Part shown: positions 47,716-57,533 of the stretch, piece by piece | Position numbering within the stretch: position 1 is the first letter of the stretch | How the letters are laid out: each line of letters opens with the position of its first letter | Assembly: GCA_029255685.2 (NCBI GenBank) | Contig: CM055318.2 | Location: 7,073,001 to 7,137,000, forward strand | Direction: 5' to 3' | Length of the DNA: 64,000 nucleotides | Source of the DNA: Silene conica | Lineage: Eukaryota > Streptophyta > Magnoliopsida > Caryophyllales > Caryophyllaceae | The notes under the pieces: model-generated | The model's input: only the letters and a program-made list of their open reading frames with translations | Told to the model about the DNA's origin: nothing | Database searches by the model: none | Made by a program: the position numbers and the translations under genes

Positions 47716-47929
47716 ATTAAAATTTAGTAAGTCTTGCTTGCGACGGGTTATTATTTGTGACGGATATTTTGTGATTTAAAATGAATATTAAATGAGTTAG
47801 TGGAGAAAGGGGACCACAAATATAGTGTTGCAGAGAGAGAAAAAGTGGGTATTTTGTGAGAGAAAACGGAATCCGTCACAAGCTTGCAAAGGATAGTGTC
47901 GTTGCAAATAAGAATTTGTGATTAAAATT
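47716..47929. mobile_element. Mutator-like MITE with perfect 9 bp duplication
   Basis: 196 bp element at 47725-47920 flanked by ATTAAAATT (47716-47724 and 47921-47929). Subterminal inverted phrases are TTGCTTGCGACGGG and CCGTCACAAGCTTGCAA. The left start TAGTAAGTCTTGCTT and right end AAGAATTTGTG match the split MITE at 3255-16009, so they are one family. Confidence 0.85.
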
Positions 47930-47973
47930 ACCAAACTACCAATTAATCATAATAATCCATCTATTGTCATGAT

Positions 47974-48305
47974 TATAGAGGTGGCAATCGGGTCACTCGG
48001 GTCGGTTACGGGTCGGGTCAAAGCAGGTCGGGTCATATCGGGTTATGTCAGGTTAGGACGGATTCGGGTCGGTTCGGTTCATGTCGGGTCATCTTCGGGT
48101 CGGGTCATCTATCGGGTTGAGAAATATCGGGTCACAGGCCGGGTCGGTTCGGTTCGGGTCGAGTTCGGGTTGGACAAAATAATGCTGATATCGGTTAGCG
48201 GGTCGGTTCGGGTTGGGTCAGTTCGGTTTCGGGTCGCCCAATTCTCGGGTTGTATCGGGTCGGGTCAGGTTTATCGGGTCGGGTCAGCTTTTGCCAGCTC
48301 TAGAC
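47974..48305. mobile_element. hAT-like repeat with TCGGGTCGGGTC array
   Basis: Ends TTATAGAGGTGGCAA and, inverted, GTCTAGAGCTGGCAA. The sequence TCATGAT flanks both sides, a likely target duplication. The interior is a degenerate GGGTCGGTTCGGGTC array. Its apparent open frames are products of the array, not genes. Confidence 0.6.
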
Positions 48306-48947
48306 TCATGATGTCTACATGCTCATCAAATTGAGTGTTTATATTACTCATACTTAACTCTAAATTGAACTATGGTGTGTACAACCTCAAGTGCAAGCTA
48401 GTTAAAATTTGGGGTCTTAAGTTTTATGTATATTAATATAGAAATATTTAGTGAATTGTGGTGAATCCAGGTCATTCATCCAACTTTCTTTTTAAAATTA
48501 CTAACGATGTGATACACAACAAAATTTACTGAATTAATTTATAAATAATTGTCTATGTTTATTTTCTTTGGGTAAATATTACGTTATGATTTATTTCGTA
48601 AACAATAATTTCTACGTAAACGATTACATTAATAACGTCAACTTATATATTATTATTTAAGTATAACGTTGATGTCGATCGGTACATAATTATTAAATAA
48701 CAATCAATATTACAATAAATAATACGTAACTATAATAATACTAATAAATTGCAATAATTAATAGAAAAATGTAACAAATTACAAAAATGATAAAAACAAG
48801 ATCAAAATTTGAAGTCTATCTTTCATGAAAGTACTAAATTAAAATAACAATAACAATAAATTTAAATAACAGTAACGTCAAAGAAAAGATACTTACATAA
48901 TTAATGATATTAAAAAATCGTAATCAATTTCAACACATAGCCTAAAA

Positions 48948-50066
48948 TCTTATCTATATAATTTCAGAAACATTTCTGAAGCTGTGGTTGAGCCACCTCA
49001 TCAACACAAGATTTAATTTTAATTTTTTTGCCATTCTGGTGGGTCCCATAAGGATTTTGATGAATTTCATGTAACATAACCGCCTGCAATTCTTAACAAA
49101 TGCCTAATATCGTAGTTTCAGAAATATTACGTAACATTTTTATATAAATCATGAATTTTTATATAAATAATGAATTTCTACGAAAAACGGTAAATTTGTA
49201 TAATATAAAATTAAATATTAGATAATTGAATATATATGACCCGTCTAAAACGATTATATAACAATTTAAATACTTAGAATAACCATTACGATTATAAACA
49301 ATTTACGGCAATAAAATATTTTATATAATGCAGTACAACCGTTTTATATATATCCAATAGTACATAATAATGGTTTAGTTTTAAGCATATATTTTAATTT
49401 TGCGAAATTCAAGTCATAAACAAAACGGTTAAAACTAAACATTAAAATAAAATATATACTTAAAAAAAGACTAAAATGTTGGTCCAAAATCTATAAACTG
49501 TATTCTATTAATCATCAAAATTAAAATAATAAATATAATACAGTATAACCGTTTTATATATACCCAATAATGGTTTAGTTTTAAGCATATATTTAAATTT
49601 TAATTTTGCGAAAATCAAGTCATCAACAAAACGGTTAAAACTAAACCGCAAAACAAAATATATACTTATAAAAAGACTAAAATGTTGGTCCAAAATATAT
49701 CTCACACACCATTTTGACTAAAATGTTGGTCCAAAATATATCATCAATTGAAATATCTTGCGAAAATCAAGTCACAAACAAAAGTATATAAACGTTATTA
49801 GATATAAAACAAAATTAAATTTTGATAAAAATGTGTATAGACGTTAGATATTAAAAAAAAATTATGAACTTTTATAATTTAGTTCCGATGATACATATTT
49901 AGAATTGTACGATTTGAAAACAACCCGTGCAATTTAACGTATTATCAATATAATAGAAATTGAATGCAAAATATTCACGTATTATTGACACTATTCGTTA
50001 ATATTAATTATCAATCACATTTTTTTAAAAAATATACCCGTGCATTTTGCACGGGTTTAAAACTAG
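48948..50066 (+). mobile_element. non-autonomous Helitron 3
   Basis: Starts TCTTATCTATATAATTTCAG after A. Ends with the hairpin CCCGTGCATTTTGCACGGG (50037-50055) and TTTAAAACTAG before T. 1,119 bp, no Rep/helicase. It contains a ~210 bp tandem direct repeat (49331-49500 and 49541-49705; shared TGGTTTAGTTTTAAGCATAT, AAAACGGTTAAAACTAAAC, CTAAAATGTTGGTCCAAAAT). Confidence 0.65.
49331..49705. repeat. tandem ~210 bp direct repeat inside Helitron 3
   Basis: Two copies, with phrases such as AACCGTTTTATATATA and TAAAATGTTGGTCCAAAAT at the same relative places. Identity looks close to 90 %. Confidence 0.75.
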
Positions 50067-50162
50067 TTTCATTTAAAAAATATACTCGAATTATTAATAG
50101 AATTATTCAAAATAATAAAATTATTAATACAATCCTGTGCATAAATGGACGGGGCTAAAAGT

Positions 50163-50588
50163 CTAAGGCTCCGTTTGGCAGCGCACTCCAGGTACCTGAT
50201 TTGTCTGAAATAACTTTTCTGCCAAAAAAATCAGGTAGCTTATTTTGTTGGGAGTGTTTGGCAAGTAGCTTATTTGATCAAATAAGCTACCTGAAATAAA
50301 ATGCTACATGAGGTAGCATTTTAGATTTCAGGTACCTGATTCTAGGTTATATTACATTTTTACCCTTCAATCTATAATATAGTAAATAATTATTATATCA
50401 TTTTCTGTCATTTCACTAAAATAAGCTACCTTTTCAGTTAGTTTGCCAAACAGTTTTTTATATAATCAGTCAGCTTATCAACTCCTAATTTTCAGCTACC
50501 TTTTCAGGTTTTAGCTACCTTTTCAGTTTTCAGGTACTTTTTCAGGTTTCAGGTAACTTTTCAGCTCGTTTTGCCAAACAGAGCCTAA
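50163..50588. mobile_element. hAT-type MITE upstream of the B3 gene
   Basis: Left AAGGCTCCGTTTGGCA and right TGCCAAACAGAGCCT form inverted ends. The interior is rich in AGCTACCTTTTCAG and its complement, so it can fold back. It lies about 500 bases before the B3 start codon. Confidence 0.7.
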
Positions 50589-51003
50589 AACTAGTGTTTC
50601 TTTAAAATAGTCATCGACTTATCTTAAATAGCGATTACAACTAGTAATGACATTCCGTACCTCACAAGTCACAACATCCGAAATCTAAACCACAGTGATC
50701 TCTGCAAACCTAATTTCTTAAATTTTAGATTTCAACTCATAACCCTATTTTCTTTTAATTGACTGAAATAATTAATCTAACTTTCCCAACCGGACACCCG
50801 AAACGAATCCTTTCCAAAATAAAACTCCTACAGTTTCCTAGTTCTAAAAGATCCTGATTCCTGAATACGCGCAGGGTTTCATAATCTGGCGCCAACACTA
50901 TAAACTTGATCATATTTATATACGACCGTTGCTTAATTACACCACCAAAGATCTCAACTTTCCTAAATTCTAATCAAATTCTGAGTAATAATCTTACTTG
51001 TTC

Positions 51004-51010
51004 TATAAAT
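51004..51010 (+). promoter_or_regulatory. TATA box of the B3 gene
   Basis: TATAAAT, 75-80 bases upstream of the ATG, consistent with a short leader beginning near 51035. Confidence 0.5.
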
Positions 51011-51084
51011 CCCAACTCAAATCATCTTCAAATCAACAAGAACTGTTAATTTTCATCAAAAAAAACAACAATTTTTAATCAATT

Positions 51085-52137
51085 ATGTTGATGAATAAGA
51101 GGAGACAATCTGATGTTTGTTCAGATAGTTCAGGGACTTCAATGGTGTATAACCCGGAAACGGTTTTCAATCTGAATGCTGAATCTTCATCTGGGCCCGC
51201 TCGAAAAATACCAAGACTTGATCTGAATCTTGATTGCAGTACTGAATTGAATGGTGCACCCTTTAATGATTTCTCTCTGTCGAAAGAATCGAAAGTTTCA
51301 GAAAAATACAGTGATTTAACACTTCCGCTCTCTGTTTCACCCTCTGGTGGTGATACTGATACTAATCCTAATCCTAATCCTGTTTTGAGCAAAACTGTAC
51401 TGTCAGATGATCCAACTCCTGTCTGTCGCTGCGAGAGCAGTACATATTCGACAGTTTCTGAGACTGAAACGGAAACTGAAACTGTTCTCGCAGTATGGGC
51501 AGTACCAGAAAAGGTCGAGTGGACAGTAAAAAAGGTGCTGAGTAGTACATATTCGACAGTTTCTGAGACTGAAACGAAAACTGAAACTGTTCTCGCAGTA
51601 TGGGCAGTACCAGAAAAAGTCGAGTGGACAGTAAAAAAGGTGCTGAGCAGTACATATTCGACAGTTTCTGAGACTGAAACGAAAACTGAAACTGTTCGCG
51701 ACGTTATGCCACTGAGTGTATACGTTCCTGATGATGCAATTGTTGCAGCAGCAGCAATATGGGCAGTACCAGAAGAAGTCGAGTGGACAGTAAAGAAGGT
51801 GCTGACTAAAAGTGACTGTAATGACCAACACAGGCTACTGATCAATCGGAGAATAGCCGAGGCACACATCCTGAGATATCTCAATGAGTTGAGCAGGGAG
51901 GATGTCGACTCGAGCGGGCTTGCAGTGGAGGTGTTTGACTGTGATACAAGGAGTTGGGTTGATCTGAAATTGAAGAGATGGCCTTCAACTGGAACTATTG
52001 CGCTGATGGATAACTGGAAGAGAGATTTCGTCGTGAGACGAGGGCTTAAGGTAGGAGATGAAATCGGGCTTTGCTATCACGACAACGTATTGTTGTTCAG
52101 TGTCTTGCGAAAGGCACCTTTGATAAAAAAAAATTAG
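51085..52137 (+). CDS. B3 domain-containing protein with 35-residue tandem repeats (350 aa)
   Basis: An intronless gene for a probable nuclear DNA-binding protein of the plant B3 superfamily. Residues 1-~115 are polar and include an EAR-like phrase (RLDLNLD) that in other plant proteins recruits co-repressors. Residues 118-241 are three tandem units (DNA starts 51436, 51541, 51646; 105 bp period) of SSTYSTVSETETKTETVLAV followed by WAVPEKVEWTVKKVL. The third carries an extra insert (MPLSVYVPDDAIVAAAAI). Residues ~234-345 are the B3 domain: WTVKKVLTKSDCNDQHRLLI, then VEVFDCDTRSWVDLKLKRWP and RGLKVGDEIGLCYHDNVLLF. Its style is like the Arabidopsis At1g05920/At2g31720 type (DUF313/B3). The start was chosen as the first ATG after the TATA box. 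DNA target unknown. Confidence 0.85.
   Translation: MLMNKRRQSDVCSDSSGTSMVYNPETVFNLNAESSSGPARKIPRLDLNLDCSTELNGAPFNDFSLSKESKVSEKYSDLTLPLSVSPSGGDTDTNPNPNPVLSKTVLSDDPTPVCRCESSTYSTVSETETETETVLAVWAVPEKVEWTVKKVLSSTYSTVSETETKTETVLAVWAVPEKVEWTVKKVLSSTYSTVSETETKTETVRDVMPLSVYVPDDAIVAAAAIWAVPEEVEWTVKKVLTKSDCNDQHRLLINRRIAEAHILRYLNELSREDVDSSGLAVEVFDCDTRSWVDLKLKRWPSTGTIALMDNWKRDFVVRRGLKVGDEIGLCYHDNVLLFSVLRKAPLIKKN
51436..51808 (+). repeat. 105 bp in-frame minisatellite in the B3 gene
   Basis: Three units, near-identical at DNA level, so the expansion is recent. The last unit contains a ~57 bp insertion. Each unit ends with the WTVKKVL strand that opens the B3 domain. Confidence 0.95.
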
Positions 52138-54083
52138 GTATCTCGAACAATAAATCTTTCTTGAAACGGATATAACCGTTTTAAGATTAAAACGGATTAG
52201 ATACACTCCACCTGTATAGATAAGACTAGCTTTTTTTTACTAATCTCGCATACTGCGAAAATCAACATCCTTTTGTTTTTGTCTTACTTATGAAAGCGGT
52301 CAGAGGCGTCCAATGATTTTAGATGGCCCGGTTCAAGTTGTCATTTGAGGCCCTAGATAATACTTGTAAGCAAATAATTTTTTTTTAAAAATAATAAAAC
52401 AAAAAAGTTACTATCTTTTTTTGCCCAACTAAATGCTTGATCACGTGATGTAAATTATAAAGTCGTCAGAAATAATGGGTTGTAGTCAATGGAATTCTCG
52501 CCAAAATAGTCCGACGAATCCGGTTTTATGCAAATTATATAATGGTTAGAATGTAATTTAAAAATAAACTTAATAAAACGTAAAACGGACCAAGAACATT
52601 TACAAAGTAAAAATGTGAATATATATCGAAATTGACTTGATCAAAAGTAATAACCTAATCTGAATGACCCATTTGCAAAATTCCACTATGAACACTAATC
52701 TAAATGACCCATATAATCCATTTTCTTCCACTTATATATCCACAGATCCACCTATGTTATTGTGGGAATAAGAGCATGTTTTAAAAATGTAGTTTCTGTT
52801 TTCCAAAAGTGATTTTTTAAAAAGTGATTTTTTAAAATTATGGTAGGTTTGGTTAAGCTCATAATAATTGTTTTAAATAATTTTTAGTGTTTGGCCTAAT
52901 TTACCTGTTTTAGTTTTTTTTTTTTTTTCTTTTATTTGACCTATATATTTTCCATCAAAATAGAAATATAGAATCAATCATTAGATGAAATAGGTACGAT
53001 TATACTATACTGTAAATTACGATATAAGACCGTTGTATAGTACGATTACTTTAAAAGTCATCATTTATGTCATTTTATTATCGTAAAATGCTCACTTTGT
53101 ATCTCTCGCAGTCTCGCTCCAGACAAGGGTGACACACAATAATTACCGTAATTAGTATAGTTTAATTACACATAAAGAATGTGACCATTTTTTTTTGTGT
53201 TCTTTTCATGATATTTTAATTAGTATCCAATATTATTATACTATAATATTAATATATATTTTATCGTATTATAATGTTACAAATTAAGATAGAAGATCGT
53301 AAATTTTGTTTATTAACAAAACTTGACAAATGCAGAAAAAATAATTTACGGAAATGAACGTCATGCATTTAAATAATAAGTTACCTAAAAAATGTGGCAT
53401 ATGTCATAAGAGAATCATGAAAAAAGAAAGTTATTTTTGTTGTTTTTTTTTTTGAAAATCCCACCAGAGGTTAAATTATATTAGAAACCTCGAAATTAGC
53501 CAGTTCAACGATGTATCTCGGAATAGTCGATTCATCGCGACAGACACTTTCCTCACACCTACAGGAATGAGCTAGCATATGAGCTACTTTGTTTCGTTTT
53601 CTACTAACAATAGACCAAGTCACTGTATCAATACAATTCCGACTAAAAGAGTATATCTCATTAATAACCAAGTGAAAGTCGCTTCGGCCCTTCTTCCTTC
53701 CTCTTAGTGCCTCGATAACCAGCTGGCTATCACTCTCGACCACAACCATTCGGCAATTGTAGCGCTTCGCTGCCCGGAGCTATTTTTGTTGGTTTTTGAA
53801 AAAATAGAAACAAAACATCAAATAACTGCTTCTGTTTTTTGAGGCAAAAAAGTGGCTTTGACTTTTGAGCTTTAAAAAAAGTTTTTATTTTTGAAAAACG
53901 GAGTGCTTCACAATTCACACGGCTTCTCATTTTGAGGAACAAAAACATTTTTTTAAATTTGGCCAAACACATATTAAAAATATCCGTCTTTAACTTGCGA
54001 AAAGACTAGTTAAATCGGGTATACTAGAAGAAGCCTAAATACCCGGGACAATCCAACCCCAACCCTCAAAACCCCACAAAAGA
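52138..54083. other. intergenic with a LINE fragment
   Basis: AT-rich spacer between the B3 and pBrp genes. Apart from the truncated LINE at 53432-53791, I see only hAT-MITE-like edges (GGTTTGGTTAAGCTC near 52850, TTGGCCAAACACA near 53960) that may bound one element of about 1.1 kb. No gene. Confidence 0.45.
53432..53791 (-). mobile_element. 5'-truncated LINE, RNase H end
   Basis: The minus strand reads VVVESDSQLVIEALRGRKKG, SDFHLVINEIYSFSRN and SRKRNKVAHMLAHSC (RVT_3 RNase H fold; ESDSQ and NKVAHxLA are the typical motifs). A T-run at 53443 is the poly(A) tail of a minus-strand copy. TATTTTTGTTG flanks it on both sides (53432-53442, 53781-53791) as target duplication. Length about 338 bp. 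The frame is open but lacks all upstream domains, so it is a dead copy. Confidence 0.75.
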
Positions 54084-57000
54084 ATGAAGTGCCCATACTG
54101 CACGACCACAGGAACCCCAACTGGTACCACCACCACCAGTACAGGTCGCTGCACCACCACAACAACCGGCCGATCAATAACCGAGTGCAGCACCTGCGGT
54201 CGCATTATCTCCGAACACCAAACCCAACCTCACCACCTCTTCCACCTCCGTGCCCAAGACACTCCATTCCTCCTCTCAACCTCCGACCTCCCAACCCCAC
54301 CCACCCCACCCCAACCCGACCCGTCTGACCCATTCACTCAAACCGGGTTCATCACCGCCTTCTCCACCTGGTCCTTAGAGTACTCCCCCCTCTACGCCTC
54401 CTCCTCCGTCTCCTTCTCCGGTCACCTCGCTGAGCTTGAACGCACTCTCGAGTCGACTTCTGGTGTTGTTGTTGATAATCTTAGGGCGTACTTGCAGATT
54501 GTTGATGTCGCGTCGATTCTGGGTTTGGATAGGGATATTTCTGATCATGCGTTTCAGTTGTTTAGGGATTGTTCTTCTGCTACTTGTTTGCGGAATCGGA
54601 GTGTTGAAGCGCTTGCTACTGCGTCGCTTGTTCAGGCGATTCGTGAGGCTCAGGAGCCTCGGACTCTTCAGGTCCATCCTATTTTTATTGTCCCCTACTT
54701 TTCGATTTTCATTCTTTGTTAGAAGTATTTTAATCGAAGATAGACAAATGATTGAGACAGAAAACCGTAGATAGAAAAAAGCCGTGTCATGAGAACTTAA
54801 TGCTCTCTCCCCTCCATCCCATTTATTGTTTAGGGTTTATATTCTGTGTGGGACTGTGGGTATTTGTAATCAAAAGTAAACAAATGATTGAAACGGAGGG
54901 AGTAGTTTGTTACTTGATCGTTACATTTTTATTGTGAGGCTCAGGAGCCTCGGGCTCTTCAGGTCCATCCTATTTTTATTGTCCCTACTGTTCAATTTTT
55001 GTTATTTAGAGTTGTTGTAATCGAAGGTAAACAAATGATGTCAAAAGACATTATACTAGGCTAGTTATGAGCCCAATAATTTGTTTACCTTCTATATTCT
55101 TTGCGAGGGGTATTTTTAATCAAAGTTAAATATATGATTGAGACGGAAGGAGTAGTATGCAATTTGATCAGTACATTTTTTAAAAAGGGTTTCTCGAGTA
55201 ATTGAATTGTATAAATGAAATGGGGGAATGGTGGATGTAATTAAAATACCTGATTATAGGATTATTTCATGTTTGTGATGGGGATTGGTGGTTGTCGACT
55301 CGTGTGGTGCTAGCAATTCGAGTTGAAGAGTGTTGTTGTATGCTTTCTTGTTGGCTGTGTTAATCTTAGAAGCCATGGTTACTTCATCACTTCATTCTTG
55401 GAGTATTCGTAGAGTTGTGGTGCAAGCTTTTTCAATTGAAGAGTGTTTGCGTGTTGGTTCCCTGTGGTATGTTGTCACTTCATTTTGGCTATTTCGTGTA
55501 TCCCACGCTTTTAAACTACATTGTATCACTACAATGCAACAGATTAAGTTCTATTTTGGGACTAAAGCCTTACATTTTTCACAAGGCACAAGATAGTCAG
55601 TGTCCAACCAACGTGTTGTGAATGATGGGGTGATTGAAGTTAAGTAGCCTTATCCTATGTTGAGAGCATAGGAACACTTTTTTAGATGACCCGTTATGAA
55701 ATCGGTTTGAGAATTGCATCGGATGACCTAATTTGCAAAGAAAACAAGTTACAACCAACTTATGGAGTACCTCTTCTATCTTTATTCCACCGTGTTTCAT
55801 AACTAAAGATATTGAGCATTTAACTCCATATTGCTTTAGTGACTCATCAGTCATAAGTCGTCACTAGGATCTCAAAACTAGGCTATTTGGAGAACCCACT
55901 TTTAATTGCCTGCTCTTGTGTATAACGTTAAAGTCGTTTGTGCAGCCATGCCTCCAATGTAGCTTGGGAAGTAGCATTATACTTGCCGACTGTGATGGCA
56001 AAATTAGTTATTTTCTTGAGCTCATGTACATAATGCAATTTGCTAAATCTTCTGTCATACAACAGGAAATCTCTATTGCAGCGAACCTTCCTCAAAAGGA
56101 GATTGGAAAGTACATCAAGATCCTGGGAGAGGCTCTGCAACTTAGTCAACCAATTAATAGCAATTCCATTGCTGTACATATGCCACGATTCTGTAATCTT
56201 CTCCAGCTTAACAAGTCGGCTCAGGTATGCCATTTGTCCATGACATGATTAGTTGGTTACTTATGTCATAGACATCTAGTTCTAGTAAGATATTTTTTAT
56301 TTTTGTTCTCTGGTGGTTGAAGAAGCTTAGAGACTGCGCTTGGTCATGTTAGAATTTTCTTACTACTAGTCATACTCGATTTTCTTCAATAGGCAATAAC
56401 CAAATGAACCAGCTGACAGTTGGAGTACATTTTGTGAATTACCCCCAGTTTGAAGAGGCTCCCATAAATGGAGGTGTAAGGGGATTAGATGTATTGCTAC
56501 ATTGCCCCTGTATAACGCCAAGATATGTCTTTTTTTAGATGATACATGATTAAAATGACTGAAAATTGCACTGTATAACAGTAATTAACAATAAAAAGAA
56601 GTGCAATTAGATTAGCTAGCCATTTTACTTTATTCCCGCATAATACAAAACCTAAGAATGATGCATCTTTTGTTACATACTGCTTTCTATCAATTCAAAT
56701 TTCACACTTATATAAAATGAGAACATGAATATATATAACCCTGAAACATTGTATAGGAACTAGCAACACACATTGGAGAAGTTGTAATGAACAAATGTTT
56801 TTGCACTCGGAGGAACCCCATTAGCATTTCAGCTGCTGCTATTTACCTTGCCTGTCAGTTAGAGGATAGGCGAAAGACTCAGGCAGAGATTTGCAAGGTC
56901 ACTGGTCTCACTGAGGTAACCCTTAGAAAGGTCTATAAGGAGCTACTTGAGAATTGGGATGATTTACTTCCATCTAATTATACTCCAGTTGTCCCTCCTG

Positions 57001-57533
57001 AAAAAGCATTTCCAACAACTACAATAGCATCTGGCCGTTCCACCACCCCTAGAGGTGAATCCCATGAAAACACTAATTTGGAACGAGAAAGGCACCCCGA
57101 ATCTAAACAGGCCAAAACAAACCAGGTTTCAGAGGTGATCCATCTTGACAAGGGTAAACCAGAGACTGACTGTAGTTCACCTATTACAAATAATGTACCA
57201 CCTTCTTGGAAACCTGGACCACCTTTTGTGACTAATGTCGGAAAGACCAGTGGTGAGAATCAGATGGCCAATCAAGGTGTTAATTTGAAGTTCAATACAA
57301 GTACGCAAGAGGCAGATCAAAAGGTCACTGGCTCTGTGAGACCTAACCCATTTGCAGCAGCTCAGGTGTTGGGGGCAACGTCGACTGCACGAACTCCGCA
57401 TTCATCCAGTTCTTCACCTTATACATCTCTTTCACAACCAGGGCAGTACCAAGCAGCAGTAGGGTCTTCGGAACATAAGAAAAATGGAAGACATAATAGT
57501 GGCAGAGGTCCTGAAGTAACCAAGGGGAAGTAA
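54084..57533 (+). CDS. PBRP: plant-specific TFIIB-related protein (pBrp), 507 aa
   Basis: A general transcription factor of the TFIIB family found only in plants. In other species the protein sits on the plastid envelope and can move to the nucleus, and has been linked to Pol I-type transcription. Three exons join in phase: 54084-54671, 56066-56224, 56757-57533. The zinc ribbon uses C3, C6, C35 and C38 (MKCPYC...TECSTCGRII), with a low-complexity Thr-rich loop between. Conserved text follows: HHLFHLRAQDTPF, GFITAFSTWSLE, SFSGHLAELERTLE, then the two cyclin-like repeats (NLRAYLQIVDVASILGLDRD ... CLRNRSVEALATASLVQAIR; EISIAANLPQKEIGKYIKIL; ELATHIGEVVMNKCFCTRRN, PISISAAAIYLACQLEDRRK, TGLTEVTLRKVYKELLENWD). 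The tail after ~400 is variable. The length is close to the Arabidopsis protein (about 503). Confidence 0.95.
54643..55040 (+). repeat. tandem duplication covering the pBrp exon 1 end and donor
   Basis: The segment beginning GTGAGGCTCAGGAGCCTCGG at 54643 is repeated from 54934 with period 291. It includes CTCTTCAG/GTCCATCC, so a second copy of the splice donor lies at 54963. The segments continue alike through the intron (CCATCCTATTTTTATTGTCC and GTAAACAAATGAT-like text). Splicing from the first donor keeps the conserved protein. Using the second would retain about 290 bases and meet a stop. Confidence 0.85.
54803..54905. mobile_element. short Stowaway-like MITE in pBrp intron 1
   Basis: CTCCCCTCCATCCCATTTAT on the left and AACAAATGATTGAAACGGAGG then GAGTA on the right are inverted ends. 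A decayed relative sits at about 55070-55155 (ending GATTGAGACGGAAGGAGTAG). Confidence 0.55.

Noticed and set aside
47918-48334. 138-codon Gly/Arg/Val-rich frame
   Set aside because: It is the translation of a TCGGGTCGGGTC array inside a hAT-like element.
51075-51884. 269-codon minus-strand frame opposite the B3 gene
   Set aside because: It follows the tandem repeat of the sense gene and has no domain of its own; the B3 frame on the plus strand is well supported.
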